38,892 nt of DNA from Chara braunii (Eukaryota > Streptophyta > Charophyceae > Charales > Characeae), in the NCBI GenBank assembly GCA_003427395.1, contig BFEA01000026.1:1455257-1494148 (forward strand), read 5' to 3'. The notes beneath the pieces were generated by a model. That model made no database searches, was not told where the DNA came from, and saw nothing but the letters and a program-made list of their open reading frames with translations. The translations under genes were made by a program, and so were the position numbers. Each line of letters starts with the position of its first letter. The first letter of the stretch is position 1. Below are positions 19,263-26,580 of the stretch, piece after piece.

Positions 19263-19406
19263 AGGCGTGGACAGAAGTGCAGTCAGATACATTCTGGAAA
19301 GAGCTGCGTGAGAATGGCCTGAAATGAAAGGGGCTGACAGGCAATCGATTGCTCCCCCCGCCTCTCATGGGGAGTCACATCAGAAACAGCCGAGATTCTC
19401 TTTTCT

Positions 19407-19443
<37 letters not shown>
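19263..19443 (+). mobile_element. Repeat family B, partial copy 1 with poly(A)
   Basis: Matches the other B copies from GTGCAGTCAGATACATTCTGG through GGGGAGTCACATCAGAAACA and GAGATTCT, then A33 at 19411..19443. The poly(A) end suggests a retroposed sequence read on the plus strand. Confidence 0.6.
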
Positions 19444-19444
<1 letters not shown>

Positions 19445-19562
19445 GGAAGAAAAAATTGAAAAACCGCTCTTTTTTCGTTTCCTTTCTTTTTTAACTTCCT
19501 CGCCTGGGTCCCTCACTGAAAGGGGTGAGATACGGTCTCCTATTAGTGGGGCCTGCCATGGA

Positions 19563-19618
19563 GGCTCCATCTATTGGTGGGGAGCTGCACCTGGTCTGGA
19601 GATCGGGTCCAGCATCCT
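19563..19618 (-). mobile_element. SINE-like family A, copy 5
   Basis: Core only, with a short insertion splitting the first stem's right arm (CTGGA/TCCAG still pair). An upstream imperfect stem (CCTCACTGA near 19510, TTAGTGGGG near 19543) may be the third hairpin. Confidence 0.5.
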
Positions 19619-19803
19619 AGTTGAACATCTAGTACAGATTGAGATGACATATCATATGAGAAGACAAGTTCTGGCTGGTTCATGCCAGCTGTGGCGGGGA
19701 CCGCCTCTTCAGCTTGTTATCGGCTGCCTGAACTATCTTCTTCTTCCTAGCTGTTCCCCTTTTAAGACATCCTGCCTTGACCATGCTCCAGTTGCCAGCG
19801 TTG

Positions 19804-19862
19804 CTTAAACCCTAAACCCTAAACCCTAAACCCCCTAAACCCCCTAAACCCTAAACCCTAGA
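19804..19862. repeat. Interstitial telomere-type repeat
   Basis: Seven to eight CCCTAAA units, two with extra C's. This is the Arabidopsis-type telomere unit common in streptophytes. The DNA on both sides is internal repeat, so this is interstitial and not a chromosome end. Confidence 0.9.
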
Positions 19863-19884
19863 CCCTCATCCCCCTCCCCCCTCC

Positions 19885-20342
19885 ACTGTCCCGAACCAAT
19901 TCCGGTCCACAAAGCCCAATGGAGAGGGGGTGAATGGGTCCGAGAAATCTGAGAGGTGCCACAGAGGATTGGATGGGTCGACTCTAGTCCAATCGTTGTA
20001 GCAGAGGTAGTAAATTAGTAATCCCTGATTATCTTCTCTTGGTCCTGTCCGCCGTGTCCGGCATAGCAAGCTCGGAGTGTGATTGCCTTCAGATTTATCC
20101 ATGGCGGGCGGTCAGCTTCATTCTGGAAAGTGCTACCGTCTTCACCCGAATAGAACGCCCGGTCATTATAGCTATATTTGGGGCAACTTTCAGTCTAGAT
20201 ACAGAGATAATTACCGGGCATTCTATTCGGATGAAGACGGTAGCGTGAGACTGCCCTGAAATGTGAGAGGCTGGCAGGCATTGAATTGCTCCCTGTCTCT
20301 CATGGGGAGTCACATCAGAAACGATCGAGATTCTTCTGCCTC
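19885..20342 (+). mobile_element. Repeat family B, long copy 2
   Basis: Aligns with 21960..22220 in its first part and with the copies at 20553 and 20975 in its second. MITE M sits inside it at 20136..20240. MITE P begins at 20344, and the poly(A) expected at the end of B is found after MITE P (20532..20550), so P inserted just before the tail. A weakly conserved minus-strand peptide pattern (NDWT.V.PS.P) is shared with the copy at 21960. Confidence 0.6.
20136..20240. mobile_element. TA-flanked palindromic MITE (family M), copy 2
   Basis: 105 bp with terminal inverted repeats CCGTCTTCACCCGAATAGAA / TTCTATTCGGATGAAGACGG, flanked by TA (20134..20135 and 20241..20242). It interrupts repeat B between ...GGAAAGTGC and GCGTGAG. 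The TA duplication points to the Tc1/mariner superfamily. No transposase; non-autonomous. Confidence 0.8.
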
Positions 20343-20343
20343 A

Positions 20344-20532
20344 AACCACCAGTACTTGGCCCAGCTATCGATGCCGAGGCTGGAATGCCCCTGCGCGCCA
20401 ATTTTTGCTGACGCGCCGGGGTACCGTTTCAATTTTTTTTTGGCTGGCTCTTCCAGCCATTGTGGTCTGGTACCCCTAAGCCCTAAAGATGCGGCGCGCC
20501 GCGGCCGATAGCTGGGCCAAGTACTGGTGGTT
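20344..20532. mobile_element. MITE family P, copy 2 (27-bp perfect TIRs)
   Basis: Ends 20344..20370 and 20506..20532 are perfect 27-bp inverted repeats beginning AACCACCAGTACTTGGCCCA. The 189-bp element has no ORF. The flanks do not show a clear target duplication, so the superfamily is open. Confidence 0.85.
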
Positions 20533-20552
20533 AAAAAAAAAAAAAAAAAAGG

Positions 20553-20735
20553 AAAAAAGGCATACCAAGCTGTGAATGTCATTTGCCATCAGATTCATCC
20601 ACCGTGGGCCACAAGTGCGGTCGGATACATACTGGAAAGTGCTAAGTAGAATGAATGCCCTCAAATGGAGAGGGTTGGACTTCACTCCCCGTCTCTCACA
20701 CGGAGTCACCTCAGAACCAGTTGAGATTCTTCTTC
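20553..20735 (+). mobile_element. Repeat family B, copy 3
   Basis: Begins GCATACCAAGCTGTGAATG, includes TACTGGAAAGTGCTAAGTAG and GGAGTCACCTCAGAACCAG, and ends GAGATTCTTCTTC, where a diverged MITE P-like block follows. Copies 2, 3 and 4 lie head to tail about 410 to 490 bp apart, suggesting tandem duplication of a B-plus-MITE unit. Confidence 0.6.
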
Positions 20736-20737
20736 TT

Positions 20738-20940
20738 TCCTAACAGCACCACTGCCTCGGAGCCTCTTTTTGCCGAGGCAGAGTAGAACTGTGCACCAAG
20801 CTTTGGCTGAAGCGCCAGCGTGGCATTTCATGTTTTGTTTTAGCTGGCACCACCAACCTTTTTGGTCCGCTAGCGCGCGGCCTCTGCCGGCCTCTGCCGG
20901 CCTCTGAAGAAAGCGCTGTAGCCTGAGAGATAGTGGTGGT
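20738..20940. mobile_element. MITE family P, diverged copy 3
   Basis: Occupies the position of MITE P copy 2 relative to repeat B. It shares interior phrases (GCTGA.GCGCC, TTTTAGCTGGC, TTTGGTCCG), but its termini are eroded (CACCACTGCC / GATAGTGGTGGTTA). A triplicated CCGGCCTCTG lies at about 20886..20908. Confidence 0.5.
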
Positions 20941-20974
20941 TAAGAAAAAGACAAAAAGGAAAACAAAAGCAATA

Positions 20975-21201
20975 AGGCATACCAAGCTCTGAGCGTGAAT
21001 TGCCTTCAGATTCATCCCATGGCGGCCCATAATTACTGTGGAAGTTGCGGTCCGATACATTCTGGAAAGTGCTAAGTAGAATGAATGCCCTAAAATAGAA
21101 ATGCCTGGCACGCACTCAACAATTGCTCCTGTCTCTTGCAGGAAGTCACACCAGAAACAGCCAAGATTCTTCTTCTTATTAAAAAAAAAAAAAAAAAAAA
21201 C
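20975..21201 (+). mobile_element. Repeat family B, copy 4 with poly(A)
   Basis: GCATACCAAGCTCTGAGCG through GGAAGTCACACCAGAAACAG and GATTCTTCTTCTTATT, then A20 at 21181..21200. No MITE P here, so it shows the pre-insertion state of the B 3' end. Confidence 0.65.
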
Positions 21202-21249
21202 GAAAAAAAATAGGAAAAAGAAACGGAAAACCTTATTCTCCATCTTTTC

Positions 21250-21485
21250 TTTTTTTTTTTTTTTTTTTTTTTAAACCAGCGACCACTACTAGAGGGGGTG
21301 GTAAGAGCAGCCACCACCCCCTCTAATAACTGTCCCTGGCTGCTCCATCTATTGGCGGGGAGCTGCACCTGCTGGAAAACGGGTCCAGCGTCCCTGTACA
21401 ACAGGATCATTCACAAGACTAGCACGCGAGCATTCCGCCAGCATTGATTACCCCAGGTTACCCAGGAGGATTAACTGAGCGGTTA
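21250..21485 (-). mobile_element. SINE-like family A, copy 6
   Basis: T-run at 21250..21272. The third hairpin, AGAGGGGGTGGT (21291..21302) with ACCACCCCCTCT (21313..21324), is a perfect 12-bp stem whose sequence differs from copies 1 and 4. The core is at 21339..21394 and the second block CAGCATTGATTACCCC...GGATTAACTGAGC ends near 21480. Confidence 0.7.
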
Positions 21486-21614
21486 GGAAGGCTGTGGAGA
21501 TAGAAGTGCCTCTTCACCGCTTGAACAGGGAGCCTCTTCCAGACTGGTGTATCTAGCATCTTCCATCACCGTGAGTGTGTAGATAGTATTTCCTGCAAGA
21601 AGGATGAGTAGAGC

Positions 21615-21788
21615 TTAAACCGCTAGTACACGGCCCCAGCCTTGCAGAAAGTTTTTGTTGCCACAAGCAAAACTCGGAGGCGCCACGTGGCCAGGCCCGC
21701 CGTTGAAAAAAAAAAAACGGCGGCCTCCGAAGTGGTGCGGTTTCATGCTGACACCCGCGGGCCGATATGTGGTGTACTGGTGCTTTAA
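21615..21788. mobile_element. MITE family P-like, copy 4
   Basis: Termini TTAAACCGCTAGTACAC...GGCCC and GGGCC...GTGTACTGGTGCTTTAA are imperfect inverted repeats related to family P. An internal inverted repeat with a poly(A) centre lies at 21696..21727. Confidence 0.55.
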
Positions 21789-21952
21789 GATCTTCGCGGC
21801 TAGCTGCTGTCCATTTCTTCAGTCACCTCTCGGCCATGCTCCTAATCTTCATATGATCCCGCCGACGCCCGCTTAGTTCCGATGCTGAAGCTGCTCCTTC
21901 CCGGGAGGCACCGGGGGTGGATGATGGGTCTTGTCTGTAGCAGCAGCTGTGA

Positions 21953-22402
21953 TCACATCTGAGTCTCCGCCAGGGAGAGGGGGTGAGGTAGGAAAGGGTC
22001 CGGGAAATCAGATGGGGGTCTCATTGGGAAGGAGGGTTCAACGGTGGTCCAGTCGTTGAATACTAAACGGTAGTCCCTGGGCGGGCCCTGTCTCGCCAAG
22101 TCAGTCTGGAAATTCTCCCTCAGAACGTCATTGCCTTCAGATTTACCCAAGGCTGGCCCATAACTGCGGCCAGATACATTCTGGAAGCGCTCGCATGAAA
22201 ATGGCCTGAAATGTTCCTTTTCTATTTGTTTTCCCATGTTGTTGCCTTCTGCGTCCATCCGTGTGGAAACACATGCATGGCACAAATGCCATAAACCAAA
22301 AGGACATCTTGCAGTCCATTTGCCTCTTTCCCTTGGGCCCACCGGCTTCCGCCCCCGTCGGACTACTGGGCCTTCCCCGACCCCCGAAAGTTGCGGCCGC
22401 AT
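21953..22402 (-). other. 149-codon open frame over repeat B copy 5; unrecognised
   Basis: The frame is open from 22402 to 21953. Its C-terminal third (NDWTTVEPSFP...SDFPDPFLPHPL) can be aligned with a frame over the other long B copy (NDWTRVDPSNP...SDFSDPFTPSPL at 20000..19890), about two thirds identical over 27 positions. The upstream CPFGLWHLCHAC segment has paired cysteines. Either repeat B derives from a coding exon or the similarity is simply shared DNA. Not a confident gene. Confidence 0.3.
21960..22220 (+). mobile_element. Repeat family B, copy 5 (partial)
   Basis: Aligns with 19885..20260 through GGAGAGGGGGTGA...GGTCC.G.AAATC, GTCCAGTCGTTG, GATACATTCTGGAA and ATGGCCTGAAATG. Its 3' part is replaced by unrelated sequence. 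Confidence 0.6.
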
Positions 22403-22560
22403 ACGAGCGGTGCATAATATTTGTTTTTCAAGCGGGGAAACATACTGCTGGTTTAGTCCATACAGTGTGCTATGCTGTCATAACCCCACCTGGGGCAACA
22501 TAAATGACCTGATCTTGAATCTCATCCGGCTATACTCTGATGACTATTTGACAGCACCTA
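22221..22560. other. Unassigned, several overlapping open frames
   Basis: Frames on both strands are open, but none shows a recognisable domain. Confidence 0.4.
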
Positions 22561-22705
22561 TCTTTTTCTTTTTTTTTTTCAACTGTGAGATTAGCATAGT
22601 CTGCACTTTATCAGCCACAGGACCTCCTCCGTGCACGCACGGATTCGAACCGGCACCCTCAGCCTCAAGAGCCGAGTCTCGTAACCACTACAGCCATGGC
22701 ACGGT
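22561..22705 (-). mobile_element. tRNA-derived SINE
   Basis: On the minus strand the head carries A-box TGGCTGTAGTGG (22685..22696) and a perfect B-box GGTTCGAATCC (22641..22651). A body follows (GTGCACGGAGGAGGTCCTGT...AAAGTGCAGACT), then an A-rich tail (22564..22580 as T on plus). This is the layout of a tRNA-derived SINE transcribed by pol III from internal promoters. A truncated second copy is at 22928. The parent tRNA is not obvious because the anticodon stem is altered. Confidence 0.8.
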
Positions 22706-22771
22706 GTACAAAAGTGGATCCATGCCAGTCGTGATATCCACCCCACCCTGCATGGCTGTAGTGTCCTTCAA

Positions 22772-22795
22772 CTCACACACACACACACACACACA
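22772..22795. repeat. (CA)n microsatellite
   Basis: About 11 CA units. Confidence 0.9.
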
Positions 22796-22927
22796 ACACC
22801 ACACAAGGCATCCGCCACACAGGCAATAGTCGCACACTCCGCTCTCATCCAGCACAACTGCTTATCCAACGGTTTATCCATGGGCCACCACATTCAGGTA
22901 TAATTTCTGGGCTGGTTACCCTGTTAG

Positions 22928-23003
22928 AGTACAGTCTGCACTTTGTCAGCCACAGGATCTCCTCCGTGCACGCACGGATTCGAACCGGCGCCCTCAGCCT
23001 CAG
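22928..23003 (-). mobile_element. tRNA-derived SINE, truncated copy
   Basis: AGTCTGCACTTTGTCAGCCA through the perfect B-box complement (22976..22986) and CCCTCAGCCTCA match the SINE at 22561. The A-box half and poly(A) tail are missing. Confidence 0.75.
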
Positions 23004-23466
23004 ATCAAACTCCTCATCGCAAACGCAAAAAAAAGGAAGGATAAGCAGAAAAAACATGCCCTGAAACTCTCTCAAAAGGAAAACTTAAGTGTGATGCACA
23101 TTGAAGAGCCTCTCTCGTCTAGTCAATTGGCTGTCCATGGTTGTGAGACTGAGCAATCATCTGTTAGAAGTCCATGTTGATGCTCCTGGTGTATGCGGCG
23201 AACCTGAAGGTGCAGAAGATGTTGTGTCAACTTAAAGTGAAGGCGGACGTGATGCATCATCGGCAATTGCACATGCAGGTGTTGGCGGTGGCTTTGTAGT
23301 GGTACCGATGACGTTTGGGCGTGGATCCATAAGTCTGAGGTTTGTGTCGAAACATGTCATTAATTTTCTGGTTGTCCATAGCATTTGTGGCCAGTGGTTC
23401 TTTGCAATATGATACATGTTCCTATGACAAAGTCATCTGCGTGGTCATAATTTGTGCCTTTGCGTC

Positions 23467-23874
23467 ATAGACAAAGTGAAAATAATTTCCATATTCGGGG
23501 CCACAAGGTCTTCAATCCTTCTCTCTGAGGTGGAGCCCCTCCCCTGTAGCCAAAGGCCTCTACAGGCTCAAACCTAAGGTAGTCAAGAAAACGGGCCTCG
23601 CCACACCACTCTCGAAATGTGAAAAAGACGAAAATGTGGCGCGTGCATCGGGTCATGTTCTAGGGGGAAGTTCGTTCTCATGTTGCACATTTCGAGAGTG
23701 GTGTGGCGATGCCCAACATATGCAAAACTTCCAAATTCACCTGCAAGTGGTAGAAGTCTAAACCAATACCTACAGCAATACAATGCCTACAACACCACAA
23801 TTTGAAGAACAAAAAAGAATGTCTGCCAAAATGACAATGGAGAGATCTTGGGGGAAAAAAAAAAGAAAAAAAAA
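23467..23874 (+). mobile_element. Poly(A) retroposon with 12-bp target duplication
   Basis: GTGCCTTTGCGT occurs at 23455..23466 and 23875..23886, flanking 408 bp that end in an A-rich tail (23855..23874). This is the signature of target-primed retroposition on the plus strand. Its first 90 bases, in inverted orientation, match the retroposed 3' end at 26150 (shared TACAGGGGAGGGGCTCCACC). It contains the 29-bp inverted repeat at 23593..23714. Confidence 0.75.
23593..23714. repeat. 29-bp inverted repeat hairpin in the retroposon
   Basis: Arms 23593..23621 and 23686..23714 match at 28 of 29 positions; the central 23 are perfect (CACCACTCTCGAAATGTG within the left arm). The spacer is 64 bases. 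It could be the junction of a 5' inversion during retroposition or a small-RNA hairpin. Confidence 0.85.
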
Positions 23875-24415
23875 GTGCCTTTGCGTAAGAGTCGCAGTAA
23901 GTCATTCCGCACATCTCCATATGTATTTGTGAGAGTCCAGTGAGCCTTGTCGACCGTTTCTTGTTGATTCATGTCTTTGATAATCGTATCCATGAGTCGT
24001 TTGTTGTCATGCCCACGTACAAGGTAATGAAACATGTATCCTTGCTCAGCGAGGATGACAGGCTCAGTTGTTACAGGAGCATGAATGTATTTTTCAAGCC
24101 GCGGTGTTGTTGTGTGAATAATTTGGCGCATCGCAGGTCCTTTTTGTTTGGACATAGGGATCTGATGATCTGATCGAAAAATCTTTGTCTGTCCCGTTTC
24201 AATGGAGTGAGTGATGGAGCAGCTTTTTGAACGGAAGCAGGAGCCGCTATGATGTGTTTAAGAAAACACAAACATTCAGCATTGCATGGTATTGTTAGAG
24301 GTCTGGTAGTTTTTTTTTTATAGCAAGGGTGATGTTTGGAAGGGCTTGGTAAATGTCTTATACTAGGCAATGATTCTCTAGAGCGTGAAAGTAGGCTAGG
24401 AGAAGTCATGGTTAA

Positions 24416-24616
24416 ACCACCAGTACTTGGCCCAGCTATTGAAGCCGAGCCTCCCAGCCCCCTGCGCGCCAAGTCCTGCTGAACCGCCGTCAGTCTTATT
24501 CGTTTTCATTCTGGCAGTGGCCTCCAGCCAATGCGGTCCGGTCGGCCGAAGCCCGAATGCCGGGGCACGTTAACAGGGAAGCGCCGCGGCTGATAGCTGG
24601 GCCAAGTACTGGTGGT
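24416..24616. mobile_element. MITE family P, copy 5 (24-bp perfect TIRs)
   Basis: Ends 24416..24439 and 24593..24616 are perfect inverted repeats beginning ACCACCAGTACTTGGCCCAG. It is 201 bp, with an interior like copy 2 (GCGCCAAGTCCTGCTGAA, CCAGCCAATGCGGTCCGG). Flanks read TTAA on the left and CTAAG on the right. Confidence 0.85.
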
Positions 24617-24669
24617 CTAAGGGTGTGTACGTTAGTTGTCCAACATCTGTCAGTCATTGTTATGTATTA

Positions 24670-24820
24670 TTATATGAGGGTCGCTGGACCCGGTTTCCAG
24701 CAGGTGCAGCTCCCCACCAAGAGATGGAGCCTTCAACCGAGGCGTCACTTGGGGGGGCTGCTCTTATCTCCTCCCTAAGTGGTATCCACGAAGTTAAAAA
24801 AAAAAATAAAAAAAATCAAC
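24670..24820 (+). mobile_element. SINE-like family A, copy 7 (plus strand)
   Basis: In sense on the plus strand: core 24678..24732 with both stems intact, a third hairpin (CACTTGGGGGG at 24746 with CCTCCCTAAGTG at 24770, one or two mismatches), then the A-rich tail 24796..24816. It fixes the orientation of the family. Confidence 0.7.
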
Positions 24821-25077
24821 AGACAGGATTCAGTTGGAAGATATCATTCTGCAATGATGTTGTTGCAAAAAGCAGGCAATCACTGGTAGGGCTAGAAGAC
24901 TAAATGTACTGAGGGGAGGAGGGGTAAAGACAGGAACTGTCTGAGCAAGACATACCCAAAGTAAGTAAAGTACATCATTCAGTGTCATTAACAGGTCCTT
25001 TCATTTCGCAAACAGTAGCGATGCTGTTTGTGAAGGGGGAGAAGTGGAGTAACTAGTAGCTGCTGTTCCGCCAGAAG

Positions 25078-25168
25078 TGAGAAGCAGAAGAAGAAGAAGA
25101 AGAAGAAGAAGAAGAAGAAGAAGCAGAAGAAGAAGAAGAAGAAGAAGAAGAAGAAGAAGAAGAAGAAA
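25078..25168. repeat. (GAA)n microsatellite
   Basis: About 30 GAA units with two GCA interruptions. Confidence 0.95.
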
Positions 25169-25438
25169 AAGGGAAGCAGCTGAGCTGTTGGAGCTTGAAG
25201 GTGGCACTGACGGGCGATGGAGAGGGTCTATAAGAGCAAAAGTCTTAGTTAGCAAATTGCGCAAAACAGGACAGAGACTCACACAGAGTGCCACAGACTA
25301 TAAAAAAAAACTGTTTCACAAAAAGAAGGGGAAAAGAAGAAGAAGGTATCTGTTCTGATCAGTTTAATATCTGATCGAAAAAAAAAAAAAAAAAAAAAAG
25401 ACACAGCTCAGGACCCTTAACGTACTTCCTGATGAATC

Positions 25439-25525
25439 TTTTTTTTTTTTTTTTTTAATACCATGCTCCGATCTATTCGTGGAAGAGCAGTACGTACTGG
25501 GAACTGGGCCCAGCGTCCCATTAGA
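25439..25525 (-). mobile_element. SINE-like family A, short copy 8
   Basis: T-run 25439..25456, then core 25464..25522. The first stem reads CTGGG/CCCAG, a paired change from the family's CTGGA/TCCAG. Confidence 0.55.
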
Positions 25526-25658
25526 AAACATCAGAAAACATATACGAAACAACTGAGATACCGGGGCCATTACCCGGCCTCTGCTATGGCTAAGAAAAGC
25601 CGAGGGAAAAAAAAAAAAAAAGCGCTGAGAACAACTACTTCATACACCAGCTACGTAG

Positions 25659-25851
25659 GTGATTGGTGCTTTTCTGAATTTTTCCGGCTTACGAATTGCC
25701 GTTTTAGGCAGTTCGAATTTCTTATCTGCCTCTTTCATGCGTTGTCGTGTTGGAGGATTAGGGGTTGTGTTGTCAATTTTGTGTAACGCTTGGAATATGT
25801 TGGTGATTGGTGTTTTTCTGAATTTTTTCGGCTTACGAATTGCCGTTTTAC
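25659..25851 (+). repeat. 49-bp direct repeat, in phase at 144 bp
   Basis: GTGATTGGTG(C/T)TTTTCTGAAT followed by TTTTC(C/T)GGCTTACGAATTGCCGTTTTA occurs at 25659 and 25803. The spacing of 144 is a multiple of 3 and both lie in the same open frame (IGAFLNFSGLRIAVL / IGVFLNFFGLRIAVL), but no protein is recognised. Confidence 0.6.
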
Positions 25852-25941
25852 TAGTTTAACGGTTTTAGGCAAAAATGAAAACCGGCCTACATGTATTTTA
25901 GGGATTTTGGGTTCATTAGGGTTAGGGTTGGTAGTGGGACC

Positions 25942-26012
25942 TTTTTTTTTTTTTTTTTTTTTGGGGGGGGGGACAAATGCCCCAGTCTATTCATGGGGAG
26001 CAGCACGTGCTG
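25942..26012 (-). mobile_element. SINE-like family A, short copy 9, with 18-bp target duplication
   Basis: GGGTTGGTAGTGGGACCT is present at 25925..25942 and again at 26013..26030. Between them are a T21 run, a G-run and the family core fragment (to CAGCACGTGCTG). This is direct evidence that family A moves by target-primed retroposition. Confidence 0.8.
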
Positions 26013-26080
26013 GGGTTGGTAGTGGGACCTAGGAATTACCTGAAACCTTAATTAGGAACTTCTGTTGTCGCGATTTTCTA

Positions 26081-26119
26081 CGCCACTTGTGGCGCTAGTT
26101 GAAACCCTAAGTAGGGTTT
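26081..26119. repeat. Twin palindromes, one built of telo-box halves
   Basis: CGCCACTTGTGGCG (26081..26094) and AAACCCTA-AG-TAGGGTTT (26102..26119). AAACCCTA is the plant telo-box. A telomere-like TTAGGGTTAGGG phrase is at 25916..25927. Confidence 0.7.
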
Positions 26120-26149
26120 TCGTTGCATTTAGTAGTGTTTTTTTCTTTT

Positions 26150-26318
26150 GGAAGACAGTGGTTTTCTACAGGGGAGGGGCTCCACCCGATGAAGAGGGAT
26201 TGGAGACCTTGCGACCCCTGAATCTGCAGTTCTTTGACTTTGTATTTTTGCCTTGGGCACTGGGCCCTAATAAAACTACTGTTTTTTGTCAAGAAAAAAA
26301 AAAAAAAAAAAAAAAAAA
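26150..26318 (+). mobile_element. Retroposed 3' end with AATAAA and poly(A)
   Basis: The block TACAGGGGAGGGGCTCCACC...GGATTGGAGACCTTGCGACCCC is shared, inverted, with 23475..23560. AATAAA at 26268..26273 precedes an A-run (from 26294) by about 20 bases, as in a polyadenylated transcript. The encoded pattern YRGGAPP..EGL.TL.P is common to both copies, so a transposon ORF end is likely. Confidence 0.6.
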
Positions 26319-26473
26319 CCTGCAAACAAATCTATTAGAATCTTTTTTGAACAACCATAGTTAAGTACGAAACCCAAAAAAAGTAACGCTCAGCCGCCCG
26401 AACCCTCAACCCGTGTCAGCCCCCTATCCTCATTACCAAGCCTCTACGGCCTCCCTCACACCCCCAACTGCTA

Positions 26474-26580
26474 CCCTCTTCCCCCGAATAGAACGCCCGG
26501 TTATTTTATAGCTGTATCTGGACTGAAAAGTGCACCAAATACGGCTATAATGAGTGGGCGTTTTATTCGGGTGAAGATGG
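26474..26580. mobile_element. TA-flanked palindromic MITE (family M), copy 3
   Basis: 107 bp, termini CCCTCTTCCCCCGAATAGAA / TTTTATTCGGGTGAAGATGG, TA on both sides (26472..26473, 26581..26582). The flanks ACACCCCCAACTGC|TA and TA|GGTTACGAGGCAGCACGACC occur joined, without the element, at 27431..27465. Confidence 0.9.

Larger units (their letters stand above)
23230..24360 (-). pseudogene. Unrecognised coding-like region split by a retroposon
   Basis: Minus frames read RDRQRFFDQIIRSLCP (about 24195), then, one frame over, MRQIIHTTTPRLEKYIHAP, EQGYMFHYLVRGHDNKR and VRNDLLRLLRKG up to the retroposon junction at 23886. If the poly(A) insertion at 23467..23874 and one duplication copy are skipped, the same frame continues for about 35 codons (HADDFVIGTCIILQRTTGHK) to a stop near 23365. 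A further open piece, WTTRKLMTCFDTNLRLMDP, follows in another frame. The charged, ordered composition looks protein-coding, but I do not recognise the family; a transposon protein is plausible. Confidence 0.4.

Noticed and set aside
19804-19862. Chromosome end
   Set aside because: Only about eight units with internal repeats on both sides; interstitial.
22641-22696. Functional tRNA gene
   Set aside because: A and B boxes are good, but the anticodon loop lacks a proper U33 arrangement and the acceptor stem does not close; SINE layout with A-tail fits better.
25001-25358. Leu-rich (minus) and Arg-rich (plus) frames
   Set aside because: Direct translation of the GAA microsatellite.
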